The notes below the pieces were generated by a model. That model was given only the letters and a program-made list of their open reading frames with translations. It did not search any database and was not told the DNA's origin. DNA of 64,000 nt from Brachybacterium saurashtrense (GTDB lineage Bacteria > Actinomycetota > Actinomycetes > Actinomycetales > Dermabacteraceae). The stretch is taken from contig NZ_CP031356.1 in the NCBI RefSeq assembly GCF_003355475.1, forward strand, positions 2,604,001 through 2,668,000, read 5' to 3'. The position numbers were made by a program, and so were the translations under genes. Shown piece by piece: positions 10,210 through 19,837 of the stretch (its first letter is position 1; every line of letters starts with the position of its first letter).

Positions 10210-10319
10210 CGGGGCGGGGTAGTGGCGTGCGGCCGGGACCGGCGGGCGGGGCACGCCGACGGCGGGCCCGGGCGGGGCCTGGCGGGCGGGGCCGGCCGAC
10301 GCGGCCGGGGCCGGAGGCG

Positions 10320-11858
10320 TCAGCCCAGGTCGGCGGTGAGTTCGGTGAGCAGGGCGCGGGCGCCGGCGGTGCGCAGCACCTCGAGGGCGTGGAGGTAGGG
10401 GGCGGTGAACGCCTCGTGCTCCACCAGGTCGCCGAACAGCTCCTCGTCACGGAGGAAGGCGAGCAGGTCCTCGTCGTGCTTCGCGGCGGCGGCCATCACC
10501 CGGTCGTGGAGGCGATCCACCACCGGCCACTCCTCGCCGTTCTCGCCGGTGCCCTCGGCGTAGCGGGCCCAGGAGGCGACGATCGCGGCGGAGGCGCTCA
10601 CGTCGCGGCCGGCGGCGAGGTTCTCGCGGATCACGGGCACCAGCCAGGTGGGGATGCGATCGGAGGACTCGGCGGCGAGGCGGGCCAGGGTGTCCTTCAC
10701 CTCCCGATTCGCGAACCGGGCCATCAGCTCGTCCTTGTAGGCGGTGAGGTCGATGCCCGGCACCTCGGGCACGGCGGGCGTGCCCTCCCCGTCCATGTAC
10801 AGGGTGCGGGTGAACGGGGCGAGGTGCTCGTCCACGGCGGCCTCGTCGGCGTAGGTCTGGCCCAGCAGCAGGCCGAAGTAGGCGATGGCCTGGTGGGAGC
10901 AGTTCAGCAGGCGCAGCTTCATCAGCTCGTACGGCTCCACGTCCTCGACCATCTGCACGCCCACCTCCCCCCAGGCGGGGCGACCGGCGGGGAAGGAGTC
11001 CTCGAGCACCCACTGCACGAAGTCCTCGCTCACCACGGGCCAGGCGTCCTCGATGGCGTAGTCCTCGGCGATCATCGCGATGTCCTCCGGCGCGGTGACC
11101 GGGGTGATGCGGTCCACCATGCAGTTGGGGAAGGCGACCTCCGCCTCGATCCAGTCGCCGACGGGCGCGTCCCCGTGCAGGCCGTTCTCGTCGCGGCGGC
11201 GGGCGTAGGCAAGGATCATGCGCTTCGCGAGATCACCGTTGCCGCGCACGTTGTCGCAGGACATGACGGTGAACGGGGCGGTGCCGGCCTCGCGGCGGCG
11301 GCGCAGCGCCTCCACCACGTAGCCGAACATGGTGCGGGGGCCGGCGGCGGAGAAGTCCGCCTCGAGATCGGCGGCGACGGCCTCGGTGCCGAACTGGAAC
11401 TCGCCGGTGGAGGGGTTGTAGTTGTAGCCGCCCTCGGTGACGGTGAGGGAGACGATCCGCACGGCCGGGTCGGTCATCTGGGCGAGCACGGCCTCGGGAT
11501 CGTCGGGCGCGAAGAGGTAGCGGGCGATGGAGCCGATCACGCGCGGGTCGCGGGTGCCGTCCGGCGCCTTGGTGACCAGGGTGTACAGCCCGTCCTGCGC
11601 GGTGAGGGCGTCCCGCATGCGGGAATCGCCGGGCAGCAGGCCCACCCCGCACAGCGCCCAGTCGAGATCCTTCCCGCCGTTCATGAGGCGGTCCAGGTAC
11701 ATCGCCTGGTGAGCGCGATGGAAGCCGCCCACCCCGAAGTGGACGATGCCGATGCGGCGCTGATCCAGCGGCTGCCGCGGGGTGGCGACCTCGCCCCGAG
11801 CGGCGATCTCGGGCAGGGCGGAAGCGGTCAGGGCGGTGCGGGGCGTCGGCGCGGTCAT
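10320..11858 (-). CDS. Mannitol dehydrogenase family oxidoreductase
   Basis: This 512-aa NAD(P)-dependent polyol dehydrogenase probably oxidises mannitol, arabitol or a related sugar alcohol to the ketose in the cytoplasm. IGIVHFGVGGFHRAHQA near residue 36 is the nucleotide-binding start. SLTVTEGGYNYNP, MSCDNVRGNGD and FPNCMVDRITP are characteristic blocks. KLRLLNCSHQAIAYFG near residue 315 supplies the Lys, Asn and His of the active site. Length fits mannitol 2-dehydrogenases and fructuronate reductases (480-540 aa). A SorC-type regulator and a polyol-type ABC importer follow, so a polyol substrate is more likely than fructuronate. A putative operator lies 55-82 bp upstream of the start. Confidence 0.88.
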   Translation of the reverse strand: MTAPTPRTALTASALPEIAARGEVATPRQPLDQRRIGIVHFGVGGFHRAHQAMYLDRLMNGGKDLDWALCGVGLLPGDSRMRDALTAQDGLYTLVTKAPDGTRDPRVIGSIARYLFAPDDPEAVLAQMTDPAVRIVSLTVTEGGYNYNPSTGEFQFGTEAVAADLEADFSAAGPRTMFGYVVEALRRRREAGTAPFTVMSCDNVRGNGDLAKRMILAYARRRDENGLHGDAPVGDWIEAEVAFPNCMVDRITPVTAPEDIAMIAEDYAIEDAWPVVSEDFVQWVLEDSFPAGRPAWGEVGVQMVEDVEPYELMKLRLLNCSHQAIAYFGLLLGQTYADEAAVDEHLAPFTRTLYMDGEGTPAVPEVPGIDLTAYKDELMARFANREVKDTLARLAAESSDRIPTWLVPVIRENLAAGRDVSASAAIVASWARYAEGTGENGEEWPVVDRLHDRVMAAAAKHDEDLLAFLRDEELFGDLVEHEAFTAPYLHALEVLRTAGARALLTELTADLG

Positions 11859-11912
11859 GGCTCATCCTTCGACGGCGAGTGAGGGTGACAGAGACGATAC
11901 ACACTTCGGCGT

Positions 11913-11940
11913 CAGATGAGCAGGGGGTCTCGCTCATCTG
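11913..11940. promoter_or_regulatory. Candidate SorC-regulator operator (dehydrogenase promoter)
   Basis: CAGATGAGC (11913-11921) and its exact inverted copy GCTCATCTG (11932-11940) are separated by 10 bp, upstream of the minus-strand dehydrogenase. The same half-site recurs before the transporter genes near 13.1 kb. Confidence 0.6.
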
Positions 11941-12048
11941 TTCGGCGCGGTGCGTCGGGGCCGACGGGCGGCCGCGCCCACCCGGGACGCCCCGCCGCGT
12001 CGGCGCCCACCCGGGCCGCCCCGCCGCGCCGACCGGCACCCACCCGCG

Positions 12049-13029
12049 TCAGCTCAGCAGCGCGGCGACCTGGTCGGCGAGCTCGGGCCCCAGCACGATG
12101 TCGTCCACCAGACCGGAGCGCGCCGCGGCCAGCACGGCCTCGGGGTGCCCGGCCGCGGGGGCGGCAGCGATCACGCGGGCGCGGCGCAGCTGGTCCGGGC
12201 GCACCCCGATCACGCGGTCCTCCATCGCCGAGTGCCACACGGCGCCCTCCGCGTTCAGCAGGATCCCGCAGATCTCCGCGACCACCCCGGCCTCGCGGGC
12301 CCGCTGCTGCTCGTCGGGCCGCAGGCGGGCCCAGAGGGTCGAGGTCCCGGCCGCCCAGGCACCGATGGAGACCGTGGCGGTGTCGAGCTCGTCGGCCGCA
12401 TCGAGCGCCGTGCGCACCTCCTCCATCGCCCGCAGCGAGGCCGCGACCTGTGGCGAGTCGACGATCAGCGGGGTGGGCAGCGCCCACACCTGACCGCCGG
12501 CGCGGGCGCCCAGCTCGTGAACCAGCGCGGAGGACTGCGCGGTGGAGTGCCCGGCGGTGCTCACCGGGCCCACCAGCTGGATGATGTCGGCCGTGGGGAG
12601 GGTCTCCAGCGCGTCCGGCAGGTGCACGAGGGTGCGCGACCAGGCCACGCCGAGGCGGCCGCCCTCGCGCAGGTGGGTGCGCAGCAGGCGGGCCATCTGG
12701 CGGGCGATCGCCACGCGGGGCGTCTCCCCCGGGCGCGGCGGGGCGACGGTGACCGAGGAGATGCCGAGCTGCTGGGCGAGCGGGGCGAGGTCGCGGCCGC
12801 CGGCGGTGGGATCCACGATCTCGATCCGCACGATCCCCTCGGCGCGGGCCTCCTCGAGCAGGCGCGCCACCTGGAAGCGGGAGAGGCCGTGACGGCGTGA
12901 GAGCTCCACCTTGGAGGCGCCGTCGAGGTAGTGCTCGCCGGCGAGGGCGACCTTGAGGGCCACCTCGTCCTGCCCGTCGGCGCCCGCCGTCGGCGCCGCC
13001 TGACGCGGCGGTGACTGCTCGCTGCCCAT
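12049..13029 (-). CDS. SorC-family sugar-responsive transcriptional regulator
   Basis: This 326-aa regulator has an N-terminal helix-turn-helix (residues about 25-65: VALKVALAGEHYLDGASKVE, then LSRRHGLSRFQVARLLEEAR). A SorC/DeoR-type sugar-phosphate-binding domain fills the rest (GRLGVAWSRTL, IIQLVGPVSTAGH, and the GLVDDIVLGPELA end). SorC proteins sense phosphorylated or free sugars and control polyol or sugar operons. The ATG at 13029 has GGAGGGAG about 7 nt upstream; longer starts up to 13161 add only low-complexity sequence. It lies between the dehydrogenase and the divergent importer, and matching half-sites in both promoters make it their likely regulator (inference). Confidence 0.88.
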   Translation of the reverse strand: MGSEQSPPRQAAPTAGADGQDEVALKVALAGEHYLDGASKVELSRRHGLSRFQVARLLEEARAEGIVRIEIVDPTAGGRDLAPLAQQLGISSVTVAPPRPGETPRVAIARQMARLLRTHLREGGRLGVAWSRTLVHLPDALETLPTADIIQLVGPVSTAGHSTAQSSALVHELGARAGGQVWALPTPLIVDSPQVAASLRAMEEVRTALDAADELDTATVSIGAWAAGTSTLWARLRPDEQQRAREAGVVAEICGILLNAEGAVWHSAMEDRVIGVRPDQLRRARVIAAAPAAGHPEAVLAAARSGLVDDIVLGPELADQVAALLS

Positions 13030-13110
13030 CGAGGCTCCCTCCCGCGGCGCGCGGCCGCCCGTCGTCCCGTGCCCACCCGCCGACGGACCCTCCGCACACT
13101 GCACTCGGAT

Positions 13111-13191
13111 CTCATCTGCGGGCCGGCGGTTGCTCAACTGAGGATATATGACTACGCTCACTCACAGATGAGAGCCGAACACTCTCACATG
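13111..13191. promoter_or_regulatory. Cluster of candidate SorC operator half-sites
   Basis: Half-sites are CTCATCTG (13111-13118), CTCAACTG (13133-13140), CAGATGAGAG (13165-13174) and CTCTCACATG (13182-13191). The last two form an imperfect inverted repeat with a 7-bp spacer. They sit in the region shared by the divergent regulator and importer genes and match the site at 11913-11940. Confidence 0.6.
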
Positions 13192-13328
13192 AGCACGACC
13201 TGTCTCAGCGCGGCTCCGGCCGCCGCACCCTCCCCACCGCGACGACGCGCCCTGCGCGCGCCCGCCGCACCCGCCATGACCGCCGCGTCGGCCCGTCCGT
13301 CGCCGAGATGTTCACAGGAGAACAGCGC

Positions 13329-14699
13329 ATGGGAACCCCTCGACCACACCCGCCCCACCCCCGACGCCGCACCGTGCTCGGCGCCGGCCTGGCCGCGGGC
13401 CTCGGCGCCGCGGGCCTCGCCGGCTGCGGCGCCGGCGGCTCCCGCGAGACCCTCGTGGTCGCGATCGTCTCGAACCCGCAGATGCAGGACGCGATCTCGC
13501 TGGTCGGCCACTTCACCGAGGCGCACCCGGAGATCGACGTGCGCTTCGTGTCCCTGCCGGAGAACGAGGCGCGCGCCAAGATCACCGCCTCGGTCGCCTC
13601 CGGCGGCGGCGAGTTCGACGTCGTGATGATCTCCAACTACGAGACCCCGCTGTGGGCGGCCAACGGCTGGCTCACCGACCTCGAGCCCTACATCGCCGAG
13701 ACCCCCGGTTACCAGCGAGACGACTTCCTGCCCACGATCCGCGACGCCCTCAGCGTGGACGGGGCGATGCACTCGGTGCCGTTCTACGGCGAGAGCTCGT
13801 TCCTGGTGTACCGGCGGGACCTCTTCGAACAGGCCGGGCTCACGATGCCCGAGCGTCCCACCTGGGACGAGATCCGCGGCTTCGCCGAGACCCTGCACGA
13901 CCCCGCAGCCGGCCTGACCGGCATCGCGCTGCGCGGCCTGGCCGGCTGGGGCGAGAACCTCGCCCCGATGAACACGGTGATCAACACCTTCGGCGGGCAG
14001 TGGTTCGACGAGGACTGGACGCCGCGCCTGGACTCCGACGCCGTGCGCGAGGCGGTGAGCATGTACGTGGACACCGTGCGCACCTGGGGCCAGCCCGGCG
14101 CCGCGACCTCCGGCTTCGGCGACTGCCTCACCCAGGTCGCGCAGGGCACGGCGGCCATGTGGTATGACGCCAGCTCCATGGTCTCCGGCATCGAGGACCC
14201 CCGCTCCTCCACCGTAATGGGCGACACCGCCTACGCCCTCGCCCCCACCATGGAGACCGAGTACTCCGGGTGGCTGTATTCCTGGGCGCTGGCGATCCCC
14301 GAGACCTCCCCGCGCAAGCAGGCGGCCTGGGACTTCATCGCCTGGATGACCCATCCGGACTACTTCCAGCTGGTGGGCAGCGAGGTGAGCTGGGAGGCGC
14401 TGCCCCCGGGCTCGCGCCGCTCCACCTACGAGATCCCCGAGTACGCGGAGATCGCCGAGAACTACGCCGAGCCGACGCTGACCTCCATGGACCACGCCAC
14501 CCAGGAGGAGACCATGGCGCAGCCCGTCCCCTACCCCGGGCTGCAGTTCGTGGGCATCCCCGAGTTCCAGGACCTCGGCACCCGCGTGGGCCAGCAGTTC
14601 TCCGCCGCGATCGCCGGCCAGCAGAGCGTCGACGACGCGCTCGCCCAGGCGCAGCGCTTCGCCGAATCCGTCGCCCGCACCTACGGCTGGGAGGGCTGA
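13329..14699 (+). CDS. Polyol/sugar ABC transporter substrate-binding lipoprotein
   Basis: This 456-aa family 1 extracellular solute-binding protein has a basic N-terminus, a twin-arginine-like RRRT stretch and a lipobox LAGC with lipidation cysteine at residue 33. It should be anchored outside the membrane to deliver substrate to the two permeases. Features include HFTEAHPEIDVRFVSLPENE near the start and WYDASSMVSGIEDP and AWDFIAWMTHPDYF later, resembling the sorbitol/mannitol (SmoE-like) branch. The ATG at 13329 has AGGAGA upstream; an earlier in-frame ATG at 13308 does not. It is first in a binding protein-permease-permease operon, divergent from the SorC regulator. Confidence 0.88.
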   Translation: MGTPRPHPPHPRRRTVLGAGLAAGLGAAGLAGCGAGGSRETLVVAIVSNPQMQDAISLVGHFTEAHPEIDVRFVSLPENEARAKITASVASGGGEFDVVMISNYETPLWAANGWLTDLEPYIAETPGYQRDDFLPTIRDALSVDGAMHSVPFYGESSFLVYRRDLFEQAGLTMPERPTWDEIRGFAETLHDPAAGLTGIALRGLAGWGENLAPMNTVINTFGGQWFDEDWTPRLDSDAVREAVSMYVDTVRTWGQPGAATSGFGDCLTQVAQGTAAMWYDASSMVSGIEDPRSSTVMGDTAYALAPTMETEYSGWLYSWALAIPETSPRKQAAWDFIAWMTHPDYFQLVGSEVSWEALPPGSRRSTYEIPEYAEIAENYAEPTLTSMDHATQEETMAQPVPYPGLQFVGIPEFQDLGTRVGQQFSAAIAGQQSVDDALAQAQRFAESVARTYGWEG

Positions 14700-14702
14700 G
14701 CC

Positions 14703-15641
14703 ATGGCCGCCACCGCTGACACCGCCACCGACACGAGCACCACCCCCGACCCCCACCCGATCTCCCGGGCGGAGGGCTGGCGCCGCCGGCTCCCCCTGAT
14801 GCCCGCGTTCCTGTTCGTGGTGATCTGCACGCAGATCCCGTTCCTGCTCACCATCTGGTACTCGCTGCGGTCCCGGAACCTGCTGCGCCCCGAGGGCGAG
14901 CAGTTCGTGGGGCTGCGCAACTACCTCGACCTCGCGATCGACTCCACCTTCCGCACCGCGGCGCTGAACTCGATCCTGCTCACCCTGGGCTGCGTGCTGG
15001 TCTCGCTGGTGCTGGGCCTGGGCCTGGCGCTGCTGCTGGACCGCGAGTTCGTGGGCCGCGGCGTCATCCGCACCCTGCTGATCACGCCGTTCCTCATCAT
15101 GCCGGTGGCCGGGGCGATGCTGTGGTCGATCTCCATGTTCGACCCCACCTACGGCCTGGTGAACTGGCTGATCGGCACCGTGGGGATCTCCCCGGTGGAC
15201 TGGACCAGCCAGTACCCGATGCTCTCGATCATCGTGGCGCTGGTGTGGCAGTGGACGCCGTTCATGATGCTGCTGCTCCTGGCCGGGCTGCAGTCCCAGA
15301 CAGGGGACGTGCTCGAGGCCGCCAGCATGGACGGCGCCGGCCCCTGGACCACCTTCGTGCACATCACCCTGCCCCACCTGCGGTTCTACCTGGAGCTGGC
15401 GGTACTGCTGGGCGCGATCTACGTGGTCAACACCTTCGACCAGATCTACCTGATGACGGCCGGCGGGCCCGGCACCGCCAGCGCCAACCTGCCGTTCTAC
15501 ATCTACCAGCGCGCCTTCCTGGGCTTCGACATCGGGCAGTCCGCCGCGATGGGCGTGGTCACCGTGATCGCCACCATCGTGATCGCGACCTTCGCGCTGC
15601 GCCTGATCTTCACCAGCATCAACGCCAAGGAGCAGTCATGA
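14703..15641 (+). CDS. Polyol/sugar ABC transporter permease (MalF/SmoF type)
   Basis: This 312-aa inner-membrane permease has six predicted transmembrane segments, the first near residues 30-55 (LMPAFLFVVICTQIPFLLTI). The cytoplasmic EAA loop that contacts the ATPase reads EAASMDGAGPWTTFVHITLP. It begins 3 nt after the binding-protein stop. Its TGA overlaps the ATG of an 18-codon reading frame that leads into the next permease. No ATPase gene is present in the operon. Confidence 0.88.
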   Translation: MAATADTATDTSTTPDPHPISRAEGWRRRLPLMPAFLFVVICTQIPFLLTIWYSLRSRNLLRPEGEQFVGLRNYLDLAIDSTFRTAALNSILLTLGCVLVSLVLGLGLALLLDREFVGRGVIRTLLITPFLIMPVAGAMLWSISMFDPTYGLVNWLIGTVGISPVDWTSQYPMLSIIVALVWQWTPFMMLLLLAGLQSQTGDVLEAASMDGAGPWTTFVHITLPHLRFYLELAVLLGAIYVVNTFDQIYLMTAGGPGTASANLPFYIYQRAFLGFDIGQSAAMGVVTVIATIVIATFALRLIFTSINAKEQS

Positions 15642-15694
15642 GCACACTCCGTCGACGAACCGCCCGCACCGTTCGGGAGGAGATCTCCTCATGA
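15638..15694 (+). CDS. 18-codon bridging ORF between permease genes
   Basis: ATGA overlaps join this tiny frame to both neighbours: its ATG overlaps the upstream permease stop, and its TGA overlaps the ATG at 15691. It would encode MSTLRRRTARTVREEISS, a very basic peptide. Its 3' end contains the GGGAGGAG ribosome binding site of the next gene. It may simply pass ribosomes along, or be a non-functional gap filler; it has no recognisable homology. Confidence 0.35.
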   Translation: MSTLRRRTARTVREEISS

Positions 15695-16575
15695 GCACAG
15701 CCGCCGTCGCCGCTCCCGCCCGCATGCCCGCGAGCGCCCCGCCCCGGCCCCGTCGACCGAAGGGCCAGGCCACCGGGCGCCTGCTCACCGTTCTCGCCTG
15801 GGCCGCCGGCCTGCTGTTCTTCGCCCCCGTGGCGTGGATGGTGCTGACCAGCTTCAAGCAGGAGTCGCAGGCCGCTTCCAGCCCGCCCACCTTCTTCTTC
15901 ACCCCCACCCTCGAGCAGTACACCTCGATCATCGGCTCCTCCGGGGCGGGCTCCTACCTGCTGAACTCGGTGATCGCGACCGTCGCCTCCACGGCGCTGG
16001 TGCTGGTGCTGGCGGTGCCCGCCGCGTACGCGGTGAGCATCCGGCCCGTCAAGCGCACCCAGGACGTGCTGTTCTTCTTCATCTCCACGAAGATGCTGCC
16101 GATCGTCGCGGTGATCATGCCGATCTACGTGATCGCCGGGCAGATCCGGATGCTCGACAACATCCTCACCCTCATCGTGCTGTACACCGCGATGAACCTG
16201 CCGATCGCGGTGTGGATGATGCGCTCGTTCTTCCTGGAGGTGCCCGGGGAGGTGCTCGAGGCCGCCTCGATCGACGGCGCCTCGCTGCTGCGCACGATGC
16301 GCACGGTGCTGCTGCCGATGGTGGCGCCCGGCGTCGCGGCCACGGCGCTGATCTGCGTGATCTTCGCCTGGAACGAGTTCTTCTTCGCCCTGAACCTCAC
16401 CGCCGCGAACGCCGCCACGGTGCCGATCTTCCTGATGTCGACCATGACCTCGGAGGGGCTGTTCCTGGCGAGGCTCTCCGCCGCCTCGGTGCTCGCCTCC
16501 CTGCCCGTGGTGATCGCCGGCTGGGTGGCGCAGAAGCAGCTGGTGCGCGGCCTGTCGATGGGCGCGGTGAAGTAG
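15691..16575 (+). CDS. Polyol/sugar ABC transporter permease (MalG/SmoG type)
   Basis: This 294-aa second permease of the importer has about six transmembrane segments, starting with LLTVLAWAAGLLFFAPVAWM. Its EAA loop is EAASIDGASLLRTMRTVLLP. Substrates enter as a complex of binding protein, this pair of permeases and an ATPase dimer. GGGAGGAG precedes the ATG. It ends the operon; the next gene (nadE) is convergent. Confidence 0.88.
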   Translation: MSTAAVAAPARMPASAPPRPRRPKGQATGRLLTVLAWAAGLLFFAPVAWMVLTSFKQESQAASSPPTFFFTPTLEQYTSIIGSSGAGSYLLNSVIATVASTALVLVLAVPAAYAVSIRPVKRTQDVLFFFISTKMLPIVAVIMPIYVIAGQIRMLDNILTLIVLYTAMNLPIAVWMMRSFFLEVPGEVLEAASIDGASLLRTMRTVLLPMVAPGVAATALICVIFAWNEFFFALNLTAANAATVPIFLMSTMTSEGLFLARLSAASVLASLPVVIAGWVAQKQLVRGLSMGAVK

Positions 16576-16649
16576 GAGGGGCCGACGGGGCGGGGCCGAC
16601 GTGCGGACATGCTGTGTCCTGTCGGTCCCGCTCCTCGCAGACAGTCCGG

Positions 16650-18788
16650 TCAGCTCCCCGGCACGTCCCGTGCGATCTCGGCGAGCCACGCGGCCGACGC
16701 CGCGTCCGAGGGCATCCGCCAGTCCCCGCGCGGGGACAGCGACCCGCCGGCCAGCACCTTCGGGGCGTTCGGCAGGGCGGAGCGCTTGAACTGGTTGGCG
16801 AAGAAGCGCCGCGTGAACACGGTCAGCCAGTGCTTGATCTCCGCCCGGTCGTAGGCGCGCTTGTCCTCGTCGGCATACCCGGCCGGCCACAGTCCGGCCT
16901 CCCTGTCCCCCCAGGCCTGGTGGGCGAGGTAGGCGATCCTGCCGGGGCCGGCGCCGCGGCGCAGCACGTGGTACAGCGTGAAGTCGTGCAGCGCGTAGGG
17001 GCCGATGGAGTCCTCGGTGGACTGCGCCTTCTGCCCGGGCGCGGTGGGGATCAGCTCGGGCGAGATCTCGGTGTCCAGCACGGCCTGGAGGATCTGCCCC
17101 GTCGGCCCGTCGAACAGCTCCTCCGCGATCACCCAGCGGATCAGGTGCTGGATGAGGGTCTTGGGCACGCCGGCGTTCACGCCGTAGTGGGACATGTGGT
17201 CGCCCACCCCGTAGGTGCACCAGCCCAGCGCCAGCTCGGAGAGGTCGCCGGTGCCCACCACGATGCCGCCGTGATGGTTCGCGAGGCGGAACAGGTAGTC
17301 GTAGCGCATCCCGGCCTGGACGTTCTCGAAGGTGACGTCGTACACCGGCTCGCCGTCGCCGAAGGGGTGGCCCATGTCCTTCAGCATCTGGCTGGAGGCG
17401 GGGCGGATGTCGATCGTCTCGAAGCTCGCGCCGATCGCCTCGACCAGCAGCTGGGCGTTGGAGCGAGTGTGCTCCGTGGTGGCGTAGCCCGGCATCGTGT
17501 AGGCGAGGATCTCGGAACGGTCGCGGCCCAGCAGGTCCATCGCCCGCGCGCACACGATCAGGGCGTGCGTGGAGTCCAGCCCGCCGGAGACGCCGATCAC
17601 GGGACGGGCGCCCCCGGGCTTGTCGCCCCCGATCTGCGTGAGGCGCCGCACCAGGCCCGCCACCTGGATGTTGTACGCCTCGTAGCAGTCCTGGGCCAGG
17701 CGCGCCGGATCGTCGGGCACGAAGGGGAAGCGGTCGAGGTGGCGGCGCAGGGGGCCGGTTGCGGGCCGGGCCGACGAGGCGGGCCGGGCCGACGGGGCGA
17801 ACAGCGCCGTGGTGCTCGAGGTGTGGAACTTCTCCAGCGACGCGGCGTGGGTGCGGCGGTTGTCGTCGACCGTGTTCTGGCGGCGGCGCTCGGCGACGAG
17901 CCGGTCCAGGTCCACGTCCACGATGGTGGAGCGCACGCCGGTGGGGAAGCGCTCCGACTCCCCCAGCAGGTCCCCGCACTCGTACACGAAGGTCTGCCCG
18001 TCCCAGGCCAGGTCGGTGGTGGACTCCCCCTCGCCGGCGGCGGCGTAGAGGTAGGCGGCCTGTGTGCGGGCGGAGGCGGAGCGGGCCATGAGCTTGCGGT
18101 CCTCGGCACGGCCGATGGTGATCGGGGAGCCGGAGAGGTTCGCGATCACGGTGGCGCCGGCGAGCGCGGCCTCGGCCGAGGGCGGGATCGGCACCCACAT
18201 GTCCTCGCAGATCTCCACGTACAGCGACAGGCCCGGTACGTCCTCCACGGTGATGAGGCCGTGCGGGGTGAGCTCCGCGTCCAGGGCGCCGAGGCGCACG
18301 GGGACCCCGTCGGCGTCGTCGCCGGGCGCGAACCAGCGCCGCTCGTAGAACTCGCGGTAGGTGGGGAGGTTCTGCTTGGGGGTGATGCCGAGGATCCGGC
18401 CGCGGTGGATCACCACGGCGCAGTTGAAGATCCGGGAGCGGTCCGTCGCGCGCAGCGGGGCGCCGAGCACGATGATCGGCATCAGCTCCTCGCTCGCGGC
18501 GAGCATGGTGAGCACCGCCTGCTCGGCCGCGTCCAGCAGCGGCTCCTGCATCACCAGGTCGTCCAGCGAGTAGCCGGTCAGGGAGAGCTCGGGGAAGACC
18601 GCCACGCCCACCTGCTGGTCGTGCAGGTCGCGCAGCACCTCGAGGTGACGCTGCGCGTTCGTGGCCGGGTCCGCGAGCGCGACCGGCAGCGTCACCGCGG
18701 CCACCCGCACGAAGCCGTGGTCGTAGATCGAGGCGTGGGGGTGCCCGGCGGGGGCCTCGATGCCGGCGGGCGTGGTCGCAGTGCTCAT
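16650..18788 (-). CDS. nadE: Glutamine-dependent NAD+ synthetase
   Basis: This 712-aa two-domain enzyme converts nicotinic acid adenine dinucleotide to NAD+ using ATP and glutamine. The N-terminal nitrilase-like glutaminase domain has the Glu in [14 protein letters not shown], the Lys in [17 protein letters not shown] and the Cys in [10 protein letters not shown]. The C-terminal synthetase domain has the P-loop [14 protein letters not shown] and later [18 protein letters not shown]. Length is close to the roughly 680-aa mycobacterial enzyme. The ATG at 18788 was chosen because upstream in-frame sequence is low-complexity; the ribosome binding site is weak. It is convergent with the polyol importer and divergent from the second importer. 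Confidence 0.94.
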   Translation of the reverse strand: MSTATTPAGIEAPAGHPHASIYDHGFVRVAAVTLPVALADPATNAQRHLEVLRDLHDQQVGVAVFPELSLTGYSLDDLVMQEPLLDAAEQAVLTMLAASEELMPIIVLGAPLRATDRSRIFNCAVVIHRGRILGITPKQNLPTYREFYERRWFAPGDDADGVPVRLGALDAELTPHGLITVEDVPGLSLYVEICEDMWVPIPPSAEAALAGATVIANLSGSPITIGRAEDRKLMARSASARTQAAYLYAAAGEGESTTDLAWDGQTFVYECGDLLGESERFPTGVRSTIVDVDLDRLVAERRRQNTVDDNRRTHAASLEKFHTSSTTALFAPSARPASSARPATGPLRRHLDRFPFVPDDPARLAQDCYEAYNIQVAGLVRRLTQIGGDKPGGARPVIGVSGGLDSTHALIVCARAMDLLGRDRSEILAYTMPGYATTEHTRSNAQLLVEAIGASFETIDIRPASSQMLKDMGHPFGDGEPVYDVTFENVQAGMRYDYLFRLANHHGGIVVGTGDLSELALGWCTYGVGDHMSHYGVNAGVPKTLIQHLIRWVIAEELFDGPTGQILQAVLDTEISPELIPTAPGQKAQSTEDSIGPYALHDFTLYHVLRRGAGPGRIAYLAHQAWGDREAGLWPAGYADEDKRAYDRAEIKHWLTVFTRRFFANQFKRSALPNAPKVLAGGSLSPRGDWRMPSDAASAAWLAEIARDVPGS

Positions 18789-18959
18789 GAGTCGAGAGTA
18801 GTAGAGGCGGAGGCCGCCACAGCCACCGCTCCAGCCCGATCCCACGGCCCACCACCGGCACTGCCGGGGCACCCGCTGGGCCGCCCCACCGGCCCGGGCC
18901 CCGCTGCGATAGCGTGCCCTGGTGGATCTTCAGCGCGGCACGGACCGGGGGCGGGCACG

Positions 18960-19823
18960 ATGAGCTCCCGCCGCCCCCTGCTCGGCTGGCTGCTGATCGC
19001 CCCCAGCCTGATCGGCGTCATCTGCTTCCTGATCCTGCCGGTGGTGCTGGCCTTCGCCGTCTCGCTGTTCCGCTGGGATCTGCTGGGCACGCGGGAGTTC
19101 CTGGGGGCGGGCAACTACGCCTCGCTGCTCAGCGACGGCGCGCTGGCGAACTCCTTGCTGGTCACGGCCCTGTTCACGCTGATCTCGGTGCCGGTCTCGC
19201 TCGGTATCGGGCTGGTGCTGGCCACGCAGCTGGTGCGGGCCCTGCCGGGCTCGGCGGTGGTGCGGGTGATCGTGGTGATCCCCTGGGTGTGCGCGCCGCT
19301 GGCGCTGGGCGTGGTGTGGAAGTGGATCTTCCAGCCGTCGGTGGGGGCGCTGAACCAGATCCTCGGGGTGCGGATCGAGTGGCTCACCGATCCGTCGCTG
19401 GCCCTGCCGGCGGTGGCGTTCGTGGCGATCTGGCAGAACGTCGGCTACATCTCGCTGTTCTTCCAGGCCGGGCTCACCCGCATCCCCGGCTCGATCTACG
19501 AGGCTGCGCGGCTGGACGGCGCCGGCCCCGCCCAGCAGCTGTGGCACATGACCATCCCGCTGCTGCGCCCCACCACGTTCTTCCTCGCAGTCACCCAGGT
19601 GGTGGCGAGCTTCCAGGTGTTCGACATGGTGTTCGCGCTCACCGGCGGCGGCCCGCAGCATCGCACCGAGGTGATCGCCTCGCTGATCTACCAGGAGGCC
19701 TTCGTCGCCAGCCGGCTGGGCCGCGCCAGCGCGGTCGCGGTGATCCTGTTCCTGCTCCTGGTGGTGATCACGCTGGTCCAGCAGCGCTGGTTCTCCCGCC
19801 GCATCACCTACGACATGAGCTGA
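18960..19823 (+). CDS. Sugar ABC transporter permease (MalF type)
   Basis: This 287-aa CUT1-family membrane permease has about six transmembrane segments, beginning LLGWLLIAPSLIGVICFLIL. Its EAA loop is EAARLDGAGPAQQLWHMTIP. It is the first gene of a second importer cluster, followed 14 nt later by its partner permease. A TAGCGT -10-like hexamer lies near 18911, giving an estimated leader of about 40 nt; no strong ribosome binding site is seen. Substrate is unknown. Confidence 0.88.
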   Translation: MSSRRPLLGWLLIAPSLIGVICFLILPVVLAFAVSLFRWDLLGTREFLGAGNYASLLSDGALANSLLVTALFTLISVPVSLGIGLVLATQLVRALPGSAVVRVIVVIPWVCAPLALGVVWKWIFQPSVGALNQILGVRIEWLTDPSLALPAVAFVAIWQNVGYISLFFQAGLTRIPGSIYEAARLDGAGPAQQLWHMTIPLLRPTTFFLAVTQVVASFQVFDMVFALTGGGPQHRTEVIASLIYQEAFVASRLGRASAVAVILFLLLVVITLVQQRWFSRRITYDMS

Positions 19824-19837
19824 CAGGAGGAGGGACG

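Larger units (their letters stand above)
9977..10319. other. Non-coding gap between convergent genes, with palindrome and heptamer array
   Basis: These 343 bp contain palindrome copy B and the GACGGGC array, then GC-rich sequence with GGGCGGGGC runs. I see no gene. The palindrome could end transcription of both convergent genes but lacks a T tract. Confidence 0.6.

Noticed and set aside
15834-19823. Single 1329-codon plus-strand protein
   Set aside because: Only its last 287 codons (from 18960) are a real permease; the rest is antisense to nadE and out of frame with the upstream permease.
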